Positions 18,627 through 23,410 of a stretch of 23,410 nt of DNA are shown here, piece after piece. The position numbers and the translations under genes were made by a program. A model generated the notes under the pieces. The model was not told the origin of the DNA and did no database searches. It worked only from the letters and a program-made list of their open reading frames with translations. Numbering within the stretch: the first letter of the stretch is position 1; the number at the start of each line of letters is the position of its first letter. Source of the DNA: a virus; the IMG/VR virus record IMGVR_UViG_3300027503_000060, positions 1 through 23,410 of that record; one strand, 5' to 3'.

Positions 18627-21600
18627 ATGCATTTCAGCAAAAAACCATCGAGAATACAAGATCAAGATGATTTTGTAGGAGTTCCCGCTTCTGGACAAGT
18701 AATTAAGTTCGATGGAACTAATTTTGTTCCAGGCGTAATTACTGGTTCACAAGGTTTTCAAGGAAATCAAGGAACGCAGGGTTCACAGGGTTCGCAAGGA
18801 AATCAAGGAAATCAAGGGTTTCAAGGCGAACAAGGAATTATAGGTGTTCAAGGTTCTCAGGGTTTTTCATTTGGTTTTTCTGAATCTTTATCAACATTAA
18901 CAAAAACAATCGGATTAAAAACATTAGTAATTTCTAATATATTATCATTTAGGGCTGGCGTAAGAGTAAGAATAGTTGACATTACTAATAATGATGATTT
19001 TTTAGAAGGAAAAGTAACTTCTACAAATCCAGTAACAAATGAAATAACTGTAGATGTTGATTATGTAACAGGAACTGGAAGCGCAAGTATATGGGATGTT
19101 AATATAACAGGCGAGCTTGGCTATCAAGGCTATCAAGGTATAAATGCCCCATCAATTAAATATATATATAGCACTTCTATCTCCGGTGTTCCAACACCAT
19201 CTCAGTTAAGATTCAACAACCTCACTATATCTTCTGCAACAACATTAAGTTTAAGTGCTTATGATATTAATGGAAATGAAGTTCATGAGATATATAGTCT
19301 TTTTGACAATTCTACAAATTCTACAAAATCAATATTGTTTATTCAATCAATAACAAATCCTTCAAAGTTTACAGTATTTAAAATAACATCTTCTACTACA
19401 GTTAATGGAACATATGGTTCTTTTAATGTTTCTCATGTTCAATCTAGTGCTGGGTTTTCTTTAATCGCAAATGAATTAATTTCTGTATCTTTTGTTTTAG
19501 TTGGCGATCAAGGTTTTCAAGGTTCGCAAGGTTTTCAAGGGTTGCAAGGAAATCAAGGGTTTCAAGGTAATCAAGGATTTCAAGGTAGACAGGGTTTTCA
19601 AGGAAACCAAGGTAGCCAAGGTTTTCAAGGGAATCAAGGTTCTCAAGGTAGTCAAGGATCTCAAGGATCTCAAGGAAACCAAGGATCTCAAGGAGAACAA
19701 GGCAATCAAGGATTTCAAGGTTTTCAAGGTAACCAAGGAATACAAGGCTCACAAGGAATACAAGGTTCACAAGGTTATCAAGGAAATCAAGGATTTCAAG
19801 GAAACCAAGGTATTCAAGGTAGTCAAGGACAGACTGGAGCAGGAGTTACCATACAGGGATCTGATACTTGGGAAAATATATTTAATAATGAAACTTCTGG
19901 TGCTGTACTTGGTGATATGTGGCTACTTACATCAACAGCACAAGGAACTGCTTCTCAAGCATGTCCAAATCCATCTAATGGTTCCGCTGCAATAGGTGAC
20001 GGTGTTGTTTATACAGGATCAAGTCCTGTTTATTGGCAAAATGTTGGTCCTATTAAAGGATCTCAAGGACAACAAGGATTTCAAGGTAACCAAGGTTTTC
20101 AAGGGTCGCAGGGTAACCAAGGTAATCAGGGTCTTCAAGGCAACCAAGGGTTTCAAGGTAACCAAGGAAATCAAGGTAATCAAGGATTTCAAGGGAATCA
20201 AGGTTTATTAGGAAATCAAGGATTACAAGGCGAGCAGGGTTTTCAAGGAGAACAAGGATCACAGGGTAATCAAGGTTTTCAAGGGGAACAAGGATCACAA
20301 GGTGATCAGGGTTTTCAAGGAGAACAAGGATCACAAGGTGATCAGGGTTTCCAAGGGGAACAAGGTTCACAGGGTGATCAAGGCAATCAAGGTTTCCAAG
20401 GGGAACAAGGATCACAAGGTGACCAAGGTTTCCAAGGAGAACAAGGGTCACAGGGTGATCAGGGTTTCCAAGGGGAACAGGGATCACAAGGTGATCAAGG
20501 TAATCAGGGTTTCCAAGGTGAACAAGGGTCACAGGGTGATCAAGGTAACCAAGGTTTCCAAGGGGAACAGGGATCACAAGGTGACCAAGGTAACCAAGGT
20601 TTTCAAGGCGAACAAGGGTCACAAGGTGACCAAGGTAACCAAGGTTTCCAAGGAGAACAAGGGTCACAGGGTGATCAAGGTAACCAAGGTTTTCAAGGGG
20701 AACAGGGATCACAAGGTGATCAAGGTAGTCAGGGTTTCCAAGGGGAACAAGGTTCACAAGGTGAACAAGGTTTTCAAGGAAATCAAGGTGGCCAAGGATA
20801 TCAGGGATCAACTGGTAGCTTTGGTGGCGTAACAGTTGAATATAAAATAGACACAAATAATTACTCAATCAACGACCCAGGTGACAATTATATAAGATTT
20901 AATAACGCTTCTCTTGCATCAGCTACGCATGTTATAATTGATGATAATCCAAATAATGCAAACATAGATCTTTCGCTATTCTTAAATACAATCTCTGCTT
21001 CAACAAGCACTATAAAAGGTCATTTTAAATTATCTAAGAAAAATGACTCTACAGTATTTGCACTTTATACTATAAGCAATTCCTCAGAAGAAGAACCTAG
21101 TTTTTTTGATGTTACAATTTCTTATTTATCTGGAAGCGGAACATTTTCTAATGATGATGAAGTATTACTTACTTTTGCAAGAACTGGAGATAAGGGCGAT
21201 TCTGGATATCAAGGATTCCAAGGTAACCAAGGTTTTCAAGGTACTCAAGGATCACAGGGCAATCAAGGCAACCAAGGTTTACAAGGAAGTCAAGGATTAC
21301 AGGGTAATCAAGGTTTTCAAGGAAACGCCGGTGTTAGTGGCGGTTTAGTTTTATTTTTTGATACTACCGGTGGATCATATCCGCAAACTGGAGAATTATT
21401 AACGAGTGTAAATGCCGGAACACAAACCACAATTACAACTGGTAGTTTAAATATAGCAAATAATTATTTGGTTGGAACATTTACGACTCAAGTTGGCGCT
21501 TTAACTTCAACAGTTATAACTTCTGGTGTTTGGGAATTAAATTTATATGCACTTTCAAGCACTACTGGCCAAGTGCCGACTATGCATTATGGTATTTATT

Positions 21601-23410
21601 ATGTAGATTCAGATGGCACAAGCAATGAAACACTAATTATACAAGGTTCATCTTCATCAGCTTCTGCTATTTTAACAACTCAATCATTAGTAGTTTCAGA
21701 TCTCGTTGTTCCTGCTACAATTTTGCCAGATTTAACTAAAAGATTGAGAATAAAAATATATGTAAATATAAGACAAAATAATAGTTCTGCCACTTTTGAG
21801 TTTCGTGATAATACTCAAACGCATATTCATACAACTTTAGTTTCTAATCCAGCAACAGGTCCGCAAGGTTATCAAGGATTGCAAGGACAACAAGGATCAC
21901 AGGGGCATCAAGGTAATCAAGGTTTTCAAGGTATACAAGGTTCACAAGGTTCACAAGGTAACCAAGGTTTCCAAGGGCAACAAGGATCACAGGGTAACCA
22001 AGGTAATCAAGGTTTTCAAGGGGAACAAGGGTCACAGGGTGATCAAGGCAATCAAGGTTTCCAAGGTGAACAAGGGTCACAGGGTGACCAAGGTAACCAA
22101 GGTTTCCAAGGTGAACAAGGGTCACAGGGTGACCAAGGTAACCAAGGTTTCCAAGGTGAACAAGGGTCACAGGGTGACCAAGGTAACCAAGGTTTTCAAG
22201 GTGAACAAGGTTCACAGGGTGATCAAGGTAGCCAAGGTTTTCAAGGTGAACAAGGTTCACAAGGTGATCAAGGCAATCAAGGTTTCCAAGGATCACAAGG
22301 CCCAGAAATATTTGATTATTTAGGATCTTATAATAATGGAGTTACCTATTCAGTAGGTCAAGCAGTTACATATGATGGTTCTTTATATGTAATGACAGTT
22401 TATATTGGTGCAGCTGGATATATTCCACCATCATATCCATCTAATTGGCAGTTAGTTTTAAGCAAAGGTGACCAAGGTTCACAGGGTTTTCAAGGAAATC
22501 AAGGTTCTGGCTATCAAGGCAGTCAAGGAAGTCAAGGTAGTGTAGGTCTTCAAGGTTATCAAGGAGCTTCTATAACAGGACCACAGGGAAGTCAGGGAAG
22601 TCAAGGTACAACTGGCGCTACTGGTGCTGGTGGAGCATTAGGTTATTGGGGATCTTTTTGGTCTACACAAGATCAATTTATAACTACAGCAAATACAGAA
22701 TATCTTATAACCTACAACAATTCAGACGCTGATAATAATGGAGTTAGTGTAGTATCTAATTCAAGAATAACATTTGCTTATTCTGGTGTTTATAGCATTA
22801 TATTTTCTGTACAGTTAGTTAATGCTAATGTTCAAATACAAGACGCTAGTATATGGCTTAAAAAGAATGGTTCAAATGTATCTGATACTGATAGCAAGTG
22901 GAGTGTTGTAGAAAGCCATGGTGGAACTGATGGTCATGCTATTGGAACAGTTAATTTTGTTTTAAAACTTAATGCTGGTGATTATCTAGAACTAGCTTGG
23001 CAAGCAACTAATACTGATGTTTCTTTACAATATGTAGCTGCTGCTTCTCCTGCCCCAGCAATTCCAAGTATTATATTAACAGCTACTCAAGTTTTATATA
23101 CTCAAGTTGGCCCACAAGGTTATCAAGGCAACCAAGGAAACAATGGGTCACAAGGTTATCAGGGGTTAACTGGACCTCAAGGAAATCAAGGCTCTACTGG
23201 TTCACAAGGCAATCAAGGATACCAAGGTAATACTGGATCACAAGGTAACCAAGGAAATCAGGGTTACCAAGGCAACACAGGAACTACTGGATCACAAGGT
23301 AATCAGGGTTCACAAGGCAATCAAGGTGTTACTGGATCTCAGGGAAATCAAGGTAATCAGGGATCTACTGGTTCACAAGGTAGTCAAGGCAGCCAAGGTC
23401 CACAAGGCAA
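18627..23410 (+). CDS. Giant collagen-like Gly-X-Gln fibre protein, cut by window edge
   Basis: Open without a stop for at least 1594 codons. Residues 1-39 form a phage-fibre head with the common SGQVIKFDGTNFVPG motif. Gly-X-Gln collagen-like arrays (about residues 40-79, 293-403, 478-732, 860-905, 1078-1225, 1281-1335, 1495 onward) alternate with globular modules. These include a carbohydrate-binding-like module (1226-1280, YSVGQAVTYDGSLYV) and a C1q/TNF-like module (about 1336-1494). A beta module at about 906-1077 ends in FEFRDNTQTHIHTT. Glutamine fills nearly every third position of the arrays. It starts three bases after the sulfotransferase stop with only a weak GGA site, so it depends on coupling. 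It is a tail or capsid fibre; which one is not shown. Confidence 0.85.
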   Translation, partial: MHFSKKPSRIQDQDDFVGVPASGQVIKFDGTNFVPGVITGSQGFQGNQGTQGSQGSQGNQGNQGFQGEQGIIGVQGSQGFSFGFSESLSTLTKTIGLKTLVISNILSFRAGVRVRIVDITNNDDFLEGKVTSTNPVTNEITVDVDYVTGTGSASIWDVNITGELGYQGYQGINAPSIKYIYSTSISGVPTPSQLRFNNLTISSATTLSLSAYDINGNEVHEIYSLFDNSTNSTKSILFIQSITNPSKFTVFKITSSTTVNGTYGSFNVSHVQSSAGFSLIANELISVSFVLVGDQGFQGSQGFQGLQGNQGFQGNQGFQGRQGFQGNQGSQGFQGNQGSQGSQGSQGSQGNQGSQGEQGNQGFQGFQGNQGIQGSQGIQGSQGYQGNQGFQGNQGIQGSQGQTGAGVTIQGSDTWENIFNNETSGAVLGDMWLLTSTAQGTASQACPNPSNGSAAIGDGVVYTGSSPVYWQNVGPIKGSQGQQGFQGNQGFQGSQGNQGNQGLQGNQGFQGNQGNQGNQGFQGNQGLLGNQGLQGEQGFQGEQGSQGNQGFQGEQGSQGDQGFQGEQGSQGDQGFQGEQGSQGDQGNQGFQGEQGSQGDQGFQGEQGSQGDQGFQGEQGSQGDQGNQGFQGEQGSQGDQGNQGFQGEQGSQGDQGNQGFQGEQGSQGDQGNQGFQGEQGSQGDQGNQGFQGEQGSQGDQGSQGFQGEQGSQGEQGFQGNQGGQGYQGSTGSFGGVTVEYKIDTNNYSINDPGDNYIRFNNASLASATHVIIDDNPNNANIDLSLFLNTISASTSTIKGHFKLSKKNDSTVFALYTISNSSEEEPSFFDVTISYLSGSGTFSNDDEVLLTFARTGDKGDSGYQGFQGNQGFQGTQGSQGNQGNQGLQGSQGLQGNQGFQGNAGVSGGLVLFFDTTGGSYPQTGELLTSVNAGTQTTITTGSLNIANNYLVGTFTTQVGALTSTVITSGVWELNLYALSSTTGQVPTMHYGIYYVDSDGTSNETLIIQGSSSSASAILTTQSLVVSDLVVPATILPDLTKRLRIKIYVNIRQNNSSATFEFRDNTQTHIHTTLVSNPATGPQGYQGLQGQQGSQGHQGNQGFQGIQGSQGSQGNQGFQGQQGSQGNQGNQGFQGEQGSQGDQGNQGFQGEQGSQGDQGNQGFQGEQGSQGDQGNQGFQGEQGSQGDQGNQGFQGEQGSQGDQGSQGFQGEQGSQGDQGNQGFQGSQGPEIFDYLGSYNNGVTYSVGQAVTYDGSLYVMTVYIGAAGYIPPSYPSNWQLVLSKGDQGSQGFQGNQGSGYQGSQGSQGSVGLQGYQGASITGPQGSQGSQGTTGATGAGGALGYWGSFWSTQDQFITTANTEYLITYNNSDADNNGVSVVSNSRITFAYSGVYSIIFSVQLVNANVQIQDASIWLKKNGSNVSDTDSKWSVVESHGGTDGHAIGTVNFVLKLNAGDYLELAWQATNTDVSLQYVAAASPAPAIPSIILTATQVLYTQVGPQGYQGNQGNNGSQGYQGLTGPQGNQGSTGSQGNQGYQGNTGSQGNQGNQGYQGNTGTTGSQGNQGSQGNQGVTGSQGNQGNQGSTGSQGSQGSQGPQG
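20239..20781 (+). repeat. 36/45-bp tandem repeats in the fibre gene, main array
   Basis: Within the third collagen-like array (20058-20822) the DNA repeats in units of 36 and 45 bases. They encode GFQGEQGSQGDQ, with or without an added GNQ. Units differ mainly at synonymous third positions (GGA/GGG/GGT, TTT/TTC, CAA/CAG). This implies repeated duplication and exchange rather than fresh copying alone. Confidence 0.85.
21858..22301 (+). repeat. 45-bp tandem repeats in the fibre gene, second array
   Basis: At least five consecutive GNQGFQGEQGSQGDQ units, several adjacent ones identical at DNA level (about 22040-22195). They share the same unit as the array at 20239-20781, more than 1 kb away. 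Identical neighbours indicate recent expansion; the shared unit indicates exchange or copying between the two arrays. Confidence 0.85.

Noticed and set aside
20302-20832. Lys/Val-rich frames on the plus strand inside the fibre gene (also 19501-19995, 22039-22323)
   Set aside because: Same-strand, offset-frame shadows of the fibre repeats; the true frame is continuous from 18627 through all globular modules.
20053-20868. Long leucine-rich reading frame on the minus strand (and a similar one at 21844-22296)
   Set aside because: It is the antisense shadow of the Gly-X-Gln repeats: period-3 DNA without stops in one frame stays open in others. It has no ribosome site.
21858-22301. CRISPR-like regular repeats
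   Set aside because: The repeats are in-frame protein-coding units with no distinct spacers and third-position variation, so they are coding tandem repeats.

Overview
The window looks like part of an AT-rich tailed double-stranded DNA phage genome (order of 35% GC by eye). It carries the complete head-packaging set of a caudovirus: a putative small terminase, a large terminase, a portal, a fused prohead protease/scaffold, a decoration-like protein and a major capsid protein. Most genes have clear Shine-Dalgarno sites and very tight spacing. The sequence alone does not identify the host. The cysteine-rich gp88-type gene, two sigma-like factors, two 2-oxoglutarate (2OG) oxygenases and a very long collagen-like fibre gene suggest a large environmental phage.

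Layout. (1) Positions 1-5130 are read leftward. This is an accessory arm of very small genes arranged as cassettes. Five copies of one two-part intergenic element (TAAATAWT, ten bases, TGGCGAATANATATATA) sit just upstream of genes or gene chains, and I interpret them as a phage-specific promoter. The arm holds a gp88-like protein, two tiny zinc-ribbon proteins, a chain of six overlapping mini-genes (three encode single hydrophobic segments), a sigma-like factor, and an operon of an HTH protein with two 2OG/Fe(II) oxygenases. Two GC-richer stretches directly downstream of two promoter copies fold into multi-hairpin RNAs; one ends in a tRNA-like acceptor/T-arm/CCA arrangement. (2) Positions 5152-16041 are read rightward: sigma-like factor (probably frameshifted at an A7 run), putative small terminase, GDP-mannose 4,6-dehydratase, ERCC4-type nuclease, large terminase, portal, a glycosyltransferase-like gene, protease/scaffold, decoration protein and major capsid protein, closed by a strong GNRA-loop terminator. 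(3) Positions 16139-23410 form a new transcription unit: a degenerate methyltransferase-like gene, a GT-A glycosyltransferase and a sulfotransferase, joined by ATGA overlaps, and then only 3 bases before a giant collagen-like fibre gene that runs off the right edge after at least 1594 codons.

How the genes may work together. The sugar-nucleotide enzyme, glycosyltransferase(s), sulfotransferase and oxygenases lie among the structural genes, and the last two modifying enzymes are translationally coupled into the collagen-like fibre gene. I infer that the phage builds a Gly-X-Gln fibre with several globular modules and decorates it (or the capsid) with glycans and sulfate, in a way that recalls the glycosylated collagen fibrils of giant viruses. 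This is a hypothesis from gene order and family membership; nothing here shows the modification directly.
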